A stretch of 64,000 bases of DNA from Microvirga sp. TS319. Lineage in GTDB: Bacteria > Pseudomonadota > Alphaproteobacteria > Rhizobiales > Beijerinckiaceae. Of this stretch, positions 8,737 through 17,305 are shown in pieces (position 1 is the stretch's first letter; the number at the start of each line of letters is the position of its first letter). Where the stretch lies: assembly GCF_041276405.1 (NCBI RefSeq), contig NZ_JBGGGT010000001.1, forward strand, positions 293,501 to 357,500, given 5' to 3'. The notes below the pieces were generated by a model that was not told the origin of the DNA, ran no database searches, and was given only the letters and a program-made list of their open reading frames with translations. The translations under genes and the position numbers were made by a program.

Positions 8737-9867
8737 ATGACGCATTTCCCTATCAAGGCTTCGATGGCGGTCTGTTTGGCGATGCTTGGGCTTGTAACCG
8801 CAACGTCCGACCGCGCGATCGCGGCGGAGAAGAAAAAGATCTTCCTGTCGATGAGCTACATCGGCAACGACTGGCAGGCCGAGGCCGCGAACATGGTCAA
8901 GGCCATGGCGGCCCACAAGGACTTCGTCGACAAGGTCGACCTCCAGGTACAGGTCGCAGGCCCGAATGCGCAGCGCCAGATCCAGCAAATCAATGCGATG
9001 GTCCAGCAGGGCGCTCAGGCGATTATCGTCTATCCGATCTCTCCAACCGCCCTGAACTCCGCCGTGAAGAACGCCTGCGAGAAAGGCGTGATGATCATTG
9101 CCTACGACGCCGAAATCACGGAACCCTGCGCCTACAATGTCGCAATCGACCAGGAGGAGGCCGGGCGCGTGACGGCCGAATGGCTCGCGAAAAAGCTGAA
9201 CGGTAAGGGCAACATCCTTATGGTAACCGGCGTGCCGGGTACTTCGGTCGACACCCTGCGCACGAAGGCCGCCAAGGAGGTACTGGCCAAGTATCCGGAC
9301 ATCAAGGTCGTGGCCGAGGCGGTCGGCATGTGGAGCCAGGCGGTGGCCCGGACGGAACTCTCCAAGATCCTTGCCACGCGGAACTGGGACCAGATCGATG
9401 GCCTATGGATGCAGGTCGGGTGCTATACCGCCAACACGATGCAGATCGAAGCCGGAAAGAAGCCCGACCAGCTGAAGCCCTGCGCCGGCGAAGGGTCCAA
9501 TGGCGGTCGCATTCAGATGCTGCCCGCAAACTCCGATGTGGAGGGCGCTAACGGCACCTATGCGCCAATGGGTGCGCCGCGGATCTCATACGCTTCGCCC
9601 CCTTATGCGGGCGGCTATGCCCTGAAGCTTGCCTTGCAAAAGCTCGAGGGCAAGGAGATTCCCAAGAAGATCACGCTCCCCCTGCCGCTCGTGACCAACG
9701 AGACGATCAAGTACTGCAAGGAAGGCAGCTGGGCGGAGATGAGCCAAGGCTGCAATGCCTTCCCACCGGCCCTGGTGCCCAATCCAGGCTGGTTCGCCTC
9801 GATCTACTCGCCGGAAACGCCTGAGATCGGATTGCAGGCCGCCCTCGTGGGCCAGCCGGAACCTTAA
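8737..9867 (+). CDS. Sugar ABC transporter, periplasmic substrate-binding protein
   Basis: A 376-aa binding protein of the Peripla_BP_4/RbsB-like group. The ATG at 8737 is chosen because GGAGGGAG lies just upstream and a signal peptide follows directly (MAVCLAMLGLVTATSDRAIAA, cleavage near residue 29). The mature protein shows the two-lobed family pattern: IFLSMSYIGNDWQAEAANMVKAM, AIIVYPISPTALNSAVKNACEKGVMIIAYDAEI, GKGNILMVTGVPGTSVDTLR and ATRNWDQIDGLWMQVG. It captures the substrate for the ATPase and fused permease encoded next. It is the first gene of the operon, and a strong hairpin follows it, fitting the excess of binding protein such systems need. Confidence 0.94.
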   Translation: MTHFPIKASMAVCLAMLGLVTATSDRAIAAEKKKIFLSMSYIGNDWQAEAANMVKAMAAHKDFVDKVDLQVQVAGPNAQRQIQQINAMVQQGAQAIIVYPISPTALNSAVKNACEKGVMIIAYDAEITEPCAYNVAIDQEEAGRVTAEWLAKKLNGKGNILMVTGVPGTSVDTLRTKAAKEVLAKYPDIKVVAEAVGMWSQAVARTELSKILATRNWDQIDGLWMQVGCYTANTMQIEAGKKPDQLKPCAGEGSNGGRIQMLPANSDVEGANGTYAPMGAPRISYASPPYAGGYALKLALQKLEGKEIPKKITLPLPLVTNETIKYCKEGSWAEMSQGCNAFPPALVPNPGWFASIYSPETPEIGLQAALVGQPEP

Positions 9868-9891
9868 CCGACGCCCGGCCGATCAGCAGCC

Positions 9892-9916
9892 GGCGGTGCG
9901 CTCCGGGCGCACCGCC
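9892..9916 (+). other. Intercistronic hairpin between binding-protein and ATPase genes
   Basis: GGCGGTGCGC (9892-9901) pairs perfectly with GCGCACCGCC (9907-9916) around a 5-nt loop. There is no U-tract, so it is unlikely to stop all transcripts. Such hairpins often protect the upstream binding-protein message and lower downstream expression. Confidence 0.6.
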
Positions 9917-9955
9917 CTTCATTCTGGACGAGCGCCCCGTTGCCACAGGTGCATC

Positions 9956-11509
9956 ATGTCTGAGACCGCTCCGATGCCGGCGGTCCGCCCGGCAATTTCC
10001 ATCGAGCACATCCGGAAGGCCTACGGCGCCACGGTGGCGGTCGACGATGTTTCCTTCACGATCGCGGAGGGCAGCGTCCATGCCCTTCTCGGCGAGAATG
10101 GAGCCGGCAAATCGACCCTTGTGAAACTGCTGTCGGGGCTCGTTCTCCCGGATACGGGAGAGTTCCGGATCTTCGGTGAGACGATCCGCCTGGCAACACC
10201 GCGCGCGGCCCACCGCCATGGCATCCAGACCGCCTTTCAGGAGATGACCCTCGTCGACGACCTCACCGTTCTCGACAACATGCTTCTGCCGTACGGACCC
10301 GTCGGGCCGTCCGGGATGATCCGCCGACGGAGGGCGCACGAACTCGTCGCGGCCCATTTCGAAGCCCTGGGCCTCACCGCCATTCATCTCGACGAGGAGG
10401 TGGGGCAACTCGACCTCGCCGTCCAACAGAAGATCGAGATCGCACGCGCCATCTTCCGCAGGCCGCGCGTTCTGCTTCTCGATGAGCCGACGTCCACCCT
10501 TTCCGGACGTGACGTGGACTGGCTCGGCAATATCATCGCCGATCTTCGACGCAAGGGCGTCACCATCGTGTTCATTTCTCACCGGCTGCGCGAGGTACGC
10601 GCCTTTTGCGATACCATGACGGTGCTCCGCAACGGACGTCACATCGCAACCGGATCCATCTCTTCGTTCGATGACGGCGAAGTGATCCGCATGATCGCCG
10701 GACGCTCACTCTCGCATGCCTTCCCGCCGCGGCCCGCACGAACGCAGCGCTTCGGCCCGGAGGTTCTCGGGGCCGATCAACTTGCCACGACCGGCAAGCT
10801 GCGGCAGGCCTCGTTCAGCCTTCGCTCCGGTGAGATTCTGGGCGTTGCCGGCCTGCAGGGCATGGGACAGCTCGATTTCTTCCTGGCCTGCTTCGGCATG
10901 GCCGATCTGTCCGGTGGCACCCTGCGCGTGGATGCTAAGCCGATCGTTCTCACGTCGCCCGCCGATGCGGTGAAGGCCAATATCGGTATCAGCCTCGTGC
11001 CCGAAGATCGCAAGACGGAGGCCCTGTTTCTCAAGCTCACCGGCAAGCACAATGCCTCTCTGCCGGTGATAGACCGCTTCGTCCACGGCGTACTGATCGA
11101 TCGCAAAGCCGAGACCGAGGCAGTGTCGCGTGTCTTCCAACAGGTCGAGGTGGATGGCCGGGCTCTGTGGACGCGCGTGAGCGCCTTCTCGGGAGGCAAC
11201 CAGCAGAAGATCGCGATCGCCAAGTGGCTTATCGCCGAGAGCCGCGTCCTGCTGCTGTTCGATCCCACACGCGGAATCGACGTCGGCACCAAGAACGAAC
11301 TGTATCGTCTCATTCGGGCCTATGCCGATGCCGGCGGGGCGGTGCTGTTCCACTCGACGGAGATCCCCGAACTCGTCCACCTCTCGGACCGGGTCATCGT
11401 CTTCTACGGTGGCCGGGTGGCGGCCGAGATTGCGGGGGACCACCTCACCGAAGAGGAAATCCTACGCGCTGCGCTCGGCACAGAGCATCAACCGGAGAAG
11501 GCGGCGTGA
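9956..11509 (+). CDS. Sugar ABC transporter ATP-binding protein (two NBDs, RbsA/MglA type)
   Basis: A 517-aa ATPase with two nucleotide-binding domains, as usual in carbohydrate uptake CUT2 systems. NBD1 has a good Walker A (GENGAGKSTLVKLLSG) and Walker B (PRVLLLDEPTSTLS). NBD2 has the degenerate P-loop of the family (GVAGLQGMGQLDFF) but a clear signature (FSGGNQQKIAIAKWL) and Walker B-like LLLFDPTRGIDVGT. A longer frame exists upstream, but the ATG at 9956 (MSETAPMPAVRPAISIEHIRKAYG) starts just before the first NBD and clears the preceding hairpin. The TGA at 11507-11509 overlaps the GTG start of the permease, so translation is coupled. Confidence 0.94.
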   Translation: MSETAPMPAVRPAISIEHIRKAYGATVAVDDVSFTIAEGSVHALLGENGAGKSTLVKLLSGLVLPDTGEFRIFGETIRLATPRAAHRHGIQTAFQEMTLVDDLTVLDNMLLPYGPVGPSGMIRRRRAHELVAAHFEALGLTAIHLDEEVGQLDLAVQQKIEIARAIFRRPRVLLLDEPTSTLSGRDVDWLGNIIADLRRKGVTIVFISHRLREVRAFCDTMTVLRNGRHIATGSISSFDDGEVIRMIAGRSLSHAFPPRPARTQRFGPEVLGADQLATTGKLRQASFSLRSGEILGVAGLQGMGQLDFFLACFGMADLSGGTLRVDAKPIVLTSPADAVKANIGISLVPEDRKTEALFLKLTGKHNASLPVIDRFVHGVLIDRKAETEAVSRVFQQVEVDGRALWTRVSAFSGGNQQKIAIAKWLIAESRVLLLFDPTRGIDVGTKNELYRLIRAYADAGGAVLFHSTEIPELVHLSDRVIVFYGGRVAAEIAGDHLTEEEILRAALGTEHQPEKAA

Positions 11510-13593
11510 GCTCGGTATCCGAAACGTCACGGTTCCCTCTGGCTTCATCGGCCGCCTCGCTGAGCATGCCGCGGCGCATCGTTCGGTCCCGCGGGCTACT
11601 GATCGCGATTGCCGTATTCCTTCTGCTGCTGGCAGCCGTATCCAGTATCGGGTCCGTGAGCCTGTCCTACTACGATCTCTCCCAAATGGCCACGAGCGGC
11701 GCGACTCTTGCGCTCGCCGCCATCGGCCAGACGATCGTGATCCTGTCGGGCGGGTTCGATCTGTCTGCAGGCGCGGTGATCTCCCTCGTCAACGCGGTTC
11801 TGGCGTCGTTCTTTCAGGATGCGACCACTTCGCCCTCGCTCATCATCGCGGTCGGCGTCGGAATCGGCCTGATCTCGGGGGCATTCAACGGCTTCTTCGT
11901 TGCCGTGCTGCAAATGCAGCCGATCGTGGTCACCCTCTCGACCATGTTCATCGTCCAGGGCATCACGCTCCTGATCATGGAGAAGCCAGGTGGCATGGTT
12001 TCTCCGGGCCTGAGCGATTTCCTGATGGGGGATGCCGTTCCGAACGCCTTGCCGAAACCGATCCTGCTCATTCTGATCGTGCTGGCGCTTTGGACATGGC
12101 TGAAGCGCACTCGTTTCGGGACGGCCATCTACGCAATCGGCAGCGACTTGGACTCGGCTCGCGCGGCCGGCGTATCGACGCGCTTCGTCCAGTTTGCGGT
12201 CTACGTCATCGGCGGCGGGTGCTATGGGCTCGCGGGAACCTTCATCAGCGCCCAGACCGGATCGGGCGATCCGCTTGTCGGCAATCCGATGCTCCTGCAG
12301 ATGTTTGCTGCCGTCGTTGTGGGCGGGACCGTACTCGGGGGCGGACGGGGCGGTCCGCTCGGGACCGTGTTCGGCGCGTACATCCTGATGATGGTCGTCA
12401 ACATCCTCCTGGTCCTCAATGTCTCGGCCTATTATTCGACTGTTGCCGAGGGGATGATCCTGATCCTAGCCGTGCTCGCCGGATCCCTCGGCCGCACGTC
12501 GCGACTGAGCAAGCATATCCGGCTCCTTATCCTCCGGATCCAGGCCCGCCGGCGGAACCTGTTGCCCGAACAGCGCAGCCATCGGCCACAGTTCCTGCGC
12601 CTTCCTGACGCCGGATTCACGGCAGAGCGGACACCAGCGGAGATGCCGGGGGTCCTCGTTCGCAACCGCGAGACCCTGCGTTTCGCGCTTCCGGCTTACA
12701 TCTGCTTCGTCGTCGTGGTCCTGGTGACGCAGTTCACCCTCGGCCACGCGCTGACAAGTTGGTCCTACTTCAATTCGCTGATCGTTCTCTCGTCCTTCCT
12801 GACCGTGATGGCCCTCGGGCAGGGGGCCGTGATCCTCACCGGCGGGCTCGACCTGTCGCTGCCCTGGACCATCGGCTTATGCGGCATCCTCCTTGCCGGG
12901 CTCGTGAAGGGATCCGATGCGGCTCTCATTTACGCCCTGCCGGCGGTCCTGGCGATCGGGCTCGTGGTCGGCTTCATCAACGGCACCGGCATCGTCTTTC
13001 TCGGGATCTCTCCGATCGTGATGACGCTGGCCGTCAACGGGATCCTGCAGGGCGCGGCGCTGGTCTATTCCAATGGGACGCCGGCCGGCTTCTCGTCTCC
13101 TCTGCTTCGCCGCCTCATGACGGACCGGGAGTTCCTCGTCACTCCGGTGGTGCTCTTCGTGCTCCTGTTCGTCGTGATCGCCGTGATGCTCCTGGGACGA
13201 ACCGTCTTCGGACGCCGGATCTATGCCGTCGGCAACGGCGAACGCGTGGCCGCCCTGTCGGGAGTGCCCGTGGGGCGGACATTGATCGGCGTCTACATGC
13301 TGTCCGGCCTGTGCTCCGCCATTGTCGGCGTCCTGCTGACGGGGTTTTCCGGTCAGGCCAGCCTCGGCATGGGAGACGAATACCTTCTGCCTTCCATCGC
13401 TGTCGTGGTCATCGGCGGTGCGCTCATCACCGGCGGCCGGGGCCATTACCTCGGCATGTTCGGCGGCGTGCTCCTGTTGACGAGTCTGCAGACTCTTCTG
13501 GCCGGAACAACCCTTCCGTATGCCACCCGAGCCATCCTCTTCGGCTTGGTCGTTCTCGCCGCCGTGATGGCGTTGCGTGAACGGCGGCCCTGA
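11506..13593 (+). CDS. Fused double permease of a CUT2-type sugar ABC transporter
   Basis: A single 695-aa frame contains two RbsC-like permease domains. Domain 1 spans about residues 25-325 (GATLALAAIGQTIVILSGGFDLSAGAVISLVNA, AVVVGGTVLGGGRGGPLGTVFGA). A hydrophilic Arg-rich linker follows (KHIRLLILRIQARRRNLLPEQ). Domain 2 spans about 380-690 (VMALGQGAVILTGGLDLSLPW, VVVIGGALITGGRGHYLGM). CUT2 importers normally have one permease of about 320-340 aa acting as a dimer, so here the dimer is encoded as one chain of two diverged halves. The GTG at 11506 is chosen because it overlaps the ATPase stop (GTGA). No frameshift or stop lies in the linker, so the fusion is real in this sequence. Confidence 0.9.
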   Translation: MSSVSETSRFPLASSAASLSMPRRIVRSRGLLIAIAVFLLLLAAVSSIGSVSLSYYDLSQMATSGATLALAAIGQTIVILSGGFDLSAGAVISLVNAVLASFFQDATTSPSLIIAVGVGIGLISGAFNGFFVAVLQMQPIVVTLSTMFIVQGITLLIMEKPGGMVSPGLSDFLMGDAVPNALPKPILLILIVLALWTWLKRTRFGTAIYAIGSDLDSARAAGVSTRFVQFAVYVIGGGCYGLAGTFISAQTGSGDPLVGNPMLLQMFAAVVVGGTVLGGGRGGPLGTVFGAYILMMVVNILLVLNVSAYYSTVAEGMILILAVLAGSLGRTSRLSKHIRLLILRIQARRRNLLPEQRSHRPQFLRLPDAGFTAERTPAEMPGVLVRNRETLRFALPAYICFVVVVLVTQFTLGHALTSWSYFNSLIVLSSFLTVMALGQGAVILTGGLDLSLPWTIGLCGILLAGLVKGSDAALIYALPAVLAIGLVVGFINGTGIVFLGISPIVMTLAVNGILQGAALVYSNGTPAGFSSPLLRRLMTDREFLVTPVVLFVLLFVVIAVMLLGRTVFGRRIYAVGNGERVAALSGVPVGRTLIGVYMLSGLCSAIVGVLLTGFSGQASLGMGDEYLLPSIAVVVIGGALITGGRGHYLGMFGGVLLLTSLQTLLAGTTLPYATRAILFGLVVLAAVMALRERRP

Positions 13594-13607
13594 CACCGGA
13601 GTGCCCC

Positions 13608-14399
13608 ATGCCGCAAGCTCCCGACACCTTCGCGATCCAGCCCGGGCTCCGGGTTCTCGTCACGGCGGGTGCATCCGGCATCGGCCGCGCGATCAGCGAG
13701 CTCCTGATCGTCCACGGAGCCAGAGTGCACATTTGCGATGTGTCCGACACCTTTCTGGAGGACTTCAGGGCGGCGCATCCCCAAGCCGGGGCAACCACAG
13801 CCGACGTCTCGTCAGAAGCCGATGTCGAGCACCTGTTCGCCGATCTCAAAGCCGCTCTCGGCGGCCTCGATGCCCTGATCAATAACGCCGGCATCGCCGG
13901 GCCGACGGGAGGCGTCGAGCAGATCGCGCCCGCCGAGTGGCGCCACACGCTCGACGTCTGCCTCACCGGGCAGTTCCTGTGCGCGCACCATGCCGTGCCC
14001 CTGATCAGAGCCGCCGGAGGAGGAGCGATCATCAATCTGTCCTCGGCGGCTGGACGGTTCGGCTACGCGTTCCGCACGCCTTACTCGGCCGCCAAGTGGG
14101 GCGTGATCGGATTCACCCAGAGCCTTGCCAAGGAGCTCGGACCCGCGAACATCCGCGTCAATGCGATCCTTCCCGGCATCGTCGAAGGGCCGCGCATGGA
14201 GGGTGTCATCGAGGCCCGCGCGAAGCAGACCGGCGTCGGCTATGCCGAGATGGAGAAGACCTACCTCGAGCGCATCTCGCTGCGCCGGATGGTCACGACT
14301 GGCGACGTGGCCTCCACGGTAGCCTTCCTCCTTTCGGCCGCGGGGCGGAACATCTCGGGTCAATCGCTTGGAGTCGACGGCAACGTCGAGAGCCTCTGA
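13608..14399 (+). CDS. Short-chain dehydrogenase/reductase (SDR)
   Basis: A 263-aa classical SDR. The NAD(P)-binding motif is TAGASGIGRAI (about residues 24-34), followed by NNAGIAG, the catalytic Ser in INLSSAAG, and YSAAK with the Tyr/Lys pair. NIRVNAILPGIVEGPRM and the C-terminal SGQSLGVDGN are typical. It starts 14 bp after the permease stop in the same operon. In this context it probably oxidises a sugar or sugar-acid hydroxyl, giving the lactone or ketone handled by the downstream enzymes. Cofactor and exact substrate are not readable from sequence. Confidence 0.93.
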   Translation: MPQAPDTFAIQPGLRVLVTAGASGIGRAISELLIVHGARVHICDVSDTFLEDFRAAHPQAGATTADVSSEADVEHLFADLKAALGGLDALINNAGIAGPTGGVEQIAPAEWRHTLDVCLTGQFLCAHHAVPLIRAAGGGAIINLSSAAGRFGYAFRTPYSAAKWGVIGFTQSLAKELGPANIRVNAILPGIVEGPRMEGVIEARAKQTGVGYAEMEKTYLERISLRRMVTTGDVASTVAFLLSAAGRNISGQSLGVDGNVESL

Positions 14400-14436
14400 T
14401 GCGTGGAGAGAGGCTAGACCATCGAGGGAGCTTACC

Positions 14437-15384
14437 ATGAGCAGAGTCGCCGTCATCGGGTCGGGGTTCATCGGGCGGGCGTGGGCCATCAGCTATGCCC
14501 GCGCCGGCCACGACGTTGTCTTGTGGGACGAGGAACGGGACGCACCCGGCAGGGCTTTGGCCTATATCGAGACGATCCTGCCCGACCTGGAGGCGAACGA
14601 TCTTCTGGAGGGGGCGTCCGCGACCGATGTGCGGGCGCGCATGCAATCCGCGACAACCCTGGAGGAGGCTGTCGCGGGCGCGGTGCACGTACAGGAGAAC
14701 ACGCCGGAGGACGTCGAGATCAAGCGCAACGTCTTCGGCTGCCTCGACGCGGCAGCAGGCCCCGACACTGTGTTGGCGAGTTCGACATCGGCGATCTTGC
14801 CTTCGGCCTTCACGATGGATCTGAAGGGGCGCGCGCGCTGCCTCGTCGTGCATCCGATCAATCCGCCCTATCTGATCCCGGCTGCAGAACTTGTCCCCGC
14901 GCCCTGGACGGATCCGGCCGTGGTGGAGCGCACAGCAGCGTTTCTGCGCACCGCCGGCCATTCGCCGATCGTGATGAAGCGCGAAATCGACGGCTTCGTC
15001 ATGAACCGCATGCAAGGGGCGCTGCTGGAGGAGGCTTTCCGGCTCGTCGCCGAGGGCTATGCCAGCGTCGAAGACATCGACATCGGCCTGCGCGAAGGCC
15101 TCGCGCTCCGCTGGTCGTTCATCGGGCCGTTCGAAACGATCGACCTCAATGCGCCAGGGGGCATCCGCGATTATGCCGAGCGATATCAGCAGATCTACGC
15201 CCGCATCTTCCCGAGTGCTCAATGGCGTGCCGATTGGACGGGTCCGGTCATGGAAGACATCGAGGCGGAGCGGCGTCGCCAGCTGCCGGCCGACAGGCTG
15301 GCCGAGCGGCAGAACTGGCGCGATCGCAGGCTGATCGCATTGGCGGCCCACAAGCGTCGCGCCGACAGAGAGATCGGGCGCTGA
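14437..15384 (+). CDS. 3-hydroxyacid dehydrogenase, lambda-crystallin / L-gulonate 3-dehydrogenase type
   Basis: A 315-aa NAD-dependent enzyme of the 3-hydroxyacyl-CoA dehydrogenase superfamily. The Rossmann motif is VIGSGFIGRAWAISYARAGHDVVLWD, the catalytic His lies in HPINPPYLIPAAELVP, and the C-terminal domain includes GFVMNRMQGALLEEAFRLV and GLALRWSFIGPFETIDLNAPGG. These stretches resemble the lambda-crystallin branch, which oxidises the C3 hydroxyl of free sugar acids such as L-gulonate, and the related L-carnitine dehydrogenases, more than fatty-acid enzymes. GAGGGAG precedes the ATG at 14437. With the BKACE gene next door, the expected product is a 3-keto (beta-keto) acid. Confidence 0.9.
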   Translation: MSRVAVIGSGFIGRAWAISYARAGHDVVLWDEERDAPGRALAYIETILPDLEANDLLEGASATDVRARMQSATTLEEAVAGAVHVQENTPEDVEIKRNVFGCLDAAAGPDTVLASSTSAILPSAFTMDLKGRARCLVVHPINPPYLIPAAELVPAPWTDPAVVERTAAFLRTAGHSPIVMKREIDGFVMNRMQGALLEEAFRLVAEGYASVEDIDIGLREGLALRWSFIGPFETIDLNAPGGIRDYAERYQQIYARIFPSAQWRADWTGPVMEDIEAERRRQLPADRLAERQNWRDRRLIALAAHKRRADREIGR

Positions 15385-15414
15385 ACCCGGAAACAGCAGA
15401 GGAGGCGAGACGCC

Positions 15415-16347
15415 ATGGTGTCGAACAGGAAGGTCATCATCACATGCGCCGTGACCGGCGCGATACACACCCCTTCGATGTCGCCGCACCTGCCGGTTAC
15501 GCCCGAGGAGATTGCCGACGCCGCCATCGGCGCGGCAGAGGCAGGGGCCGCCATCGTGCATCTGCACGCGCGGGACCCTCAGACCGGCAAGCCCGATCAG
15601 ACCCCGGACGCATTCGCCCGCTTTCTGCCGCGCATCAAGCAGGCCACGAATGCCGTCATCAATCTCACGACGGGCGGGGCACCCTATATGACCGTGCAGG
15701 AACGTGTGAAGCCCGCCGAGGTCTTCAGGCCTGAAGTCGCCTCGCTCAATATGGGCTCGATGAACTTCGGCCTGTTCCCCATGCTGAACCGGTTCAAGAC
15801 GTTCCAGCACGACTGGGAGGAGCAGGCTCTGGAAAATTCCAAGGATCTGATCTTCCGCAATACCTTCAAAGATATCGAGTTCGTCCTGCAGACCTTGAGC
15901 GACGGCGGTACGCGCTTCGAATTCGAATGCTACGATACCGGCCACCTCTATAACCTCGCTCACTTTCTTGAGCGCGGCCTCGTCCAGCCACCGCTCTTCG
16001 TGCAGACCGTGTTCGGCATCCTGGGAGGAATCGGGACGCATCCGGAGGACGTCATGCACATGAAGCGAGCCGCCGACCGGCTGTTCGGCGACCGATACAC
16101 ATGGTCGGTGCTGGGCGCCGGTCGCAGCCAGCTCCCGATCGCGGCGCAGGCGGCGGCCATGGGAGGCAACGTGCGCGTGGGGCTGGAGGATTCCCTTTGG
16201 GCCGGCCCGGGACGATTGGCTCAATCGAGCGCCGAACAAGTTCGGGCCGTCCGGCAGATCATCGAGGGCCTCGGCCTGTCCGTGGCCTCTCCCGACGAGG
16301 CCCGTGAGATCTTGCACCTTAAGGGAGCCGACAAGGTCGCCTTCTAG
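15415..16347 (+). CDS. BKACE family beta-keto acid cleavage enzyme (DUF849)
   Basis: A 310-aa TIM-barrel enzyme of the 3-keto-5-aminohexanoate cleavage (Kce/BKACE) family. These zinc enzymes react a beta-keto acid with acetyl-CoA to give acetoacetate plus a new acyl-CoA. Visible are the N-terminal VIITCAVTGAIHTPSMSPHLPVTPEEIA, the metal-binding His-x-His in IVHLHARDPQTGKPDQ, the strands LTTGG and EVASLNMGSMNFG, FEFECYDTGHL, and GNVRVGLEDSLW near the C-terminus. Substrate specificity varies widely within the family. The neighbouring sugar importer, SDR, gulonate-3-dehydrogenase-type enzyme and lactonases point to a 3-keto sugar acid, most simply a 2-deoxy-3-keto-aldonate, rather than an amino acid. 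Confidence 0.93.
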   Translation: MVSNRKVIITCAVTGAIHTPSMSPHLPVTPEEIADAAIGAAEAGAAIVHLHARDPQTGKPDQTPDAFARFLPRIKQATNAVINLTTGGAPYMTVQERVKPAEVFRPEVASLNMGSMNFGLFPMLNRFKTFQHDWEEQALENSKDLIFRNTFKDIEFVLQTLSDGGTRFEFECYDTGHLYNLAHFLERGLVQPPLFVQTVFGILGGIGTHPEDVMHMKRAADRLFGDRYTWSVLGAGRSQLPIAAQAAAMGGNVRVGLEDSLWAGPGRLAQSSAEQVRAVRQIIEGLGLSVASPDEAREILHLKGADKVAF

Positions 16348-16372
16348 TCAGAGCGGGAATGGAACGCCGATC

Positions 16373-17251
16373 ATGCTGCACATCGAGCTTCTCATCGACG
16401 CCCGCGCGGAACTCGGGGAGGGCCCCCTGTGGGACGTGGCCGAACAGCGACTCTATTGGATCGACAGCTTGGGCGCGAAGGTCCATTCCTGCGATGCCCA
16501 GGGCGGCTTGCCACGTTCCTGGGAGGTTCCGGAGCACATCGGTTCCCTTGCCCTGTGCGAGAGCGGCGGTGCCATCGTGGCGCTGCGCGACGGCTTCTAC
16601 CGCCTGGATTTCGAGACCGGCGCCTGCCGCAAGCTCGCCGACCCCGATCCGGGCAAGCCTCGGATCCGCATGAACGACGGCAAGGTCGACCGCCAAGGCC
16701 GCTTCGTTGCGGGCTACATGGATTACGACGAGAGCGATCCGGTCTGTTCTGTCTTCCGGCTTGATCCGGATGGCTCTGTCGCAAGGATCGACGAGGGCAT
16801 CGTGTGCTCGAACGGGCCATGCTGGAGCCCCGACGGACGCACGTTCTACTTCGCGGACACCTACACGAGGGGCATCTGGGCCTACGACTACGACCCGGCT
16901 ACCGGAGCCGCGACGAGGCGGCGGATCTTCTGCTCATTTCCGGCCTGCGGGCTGAGAGGGCTTCCGGACGGCGCCACCGTGGATGCCGAGGGCTTCGTGT
17001 GGAGCGTTTCCGTCTATGAGGGCAAACTCGCCCGCTTTGCGCCCGATGGCAGGCTCGATCGCGTGGTCGGCCTCCCGGTCGAAAGCGCCACCAGCCTGAC
17101 CTTCGGAGGGCCGGATCTCGACGTCGCCTACGTCACATCGATGGCCCGCTCCGTGAAGGGCGTTGCCCCGAAGGAACGCGAGGCAGGCGGATTGTTTGCC
17201 GTGCACGGGCTCGGGGTTCAGGGCCTGCCCGAACCGCGGTTCAGGGGCTGA
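16373..17251 (+). CDS. SMP-30/gluconolactonase/LRE family lactonase (copy 1)
   Basis: A 292-aa six-bladed beta-propeller hydrolase that opens sugar-acid lactones with a divalent metal. Family landmarks are the metal-binding Glu in ELGEGPLWDV (near residue 15), RMNDGKVDRQGRFVAGYM, CSNGPCWSPDGRTFYFADT, DGATVDAEGFVWS and TSLTFGGPDLDVAYVTS. The ATG at 16373 is chosen because the family N-terminus begins there. It starts 25 bp after the BKACE stop. It shares its layout with the next gene, so the pair arose by duplication or serves two lactones. Confidence 0.93.
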   Translation: MLHIELLIDARAELGEGPLWDVAEQRLYWIDSLGAKVHSCDAQGGLPRSWEVPEHIGSLALCESGGAIVALRDGFYRLDFETGACRKLADPDPGKPRIRMNDGKVDRQGRFVAGYMDYDESDPVCSVFRLDPDGSVARIDEGIVCSNGPCWSPDGRTFYFADTYTRGIWAYDYDPATGAATRRRIFCSFPACGLRGLPDGATVDAEGFVWSVSVYEGKLARFAPDGRLDRVVGLPVESATSLTFGGPDLDVAYVTSMARSVKGVAPKEREAGGLFAVHGLGVQGLPEPRFRG

Positions 17252-17305
17252 TCAGCGGAGAGGCCCCGGCGCCGGCGGGACAAGACGAGGGAGGAGAAGG
17301 GACAC

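Noticed and set aside
15415..16347. Cluster 1 as a lysine-fermentation or carnitine operon because of BKACE and a 3-hydroxyacyl-type dehydrogenase
   Set aside because: A CUT2 sugar-type importer and two SMP-30 lactonases do not fit those pathways; kept only as an alternative.
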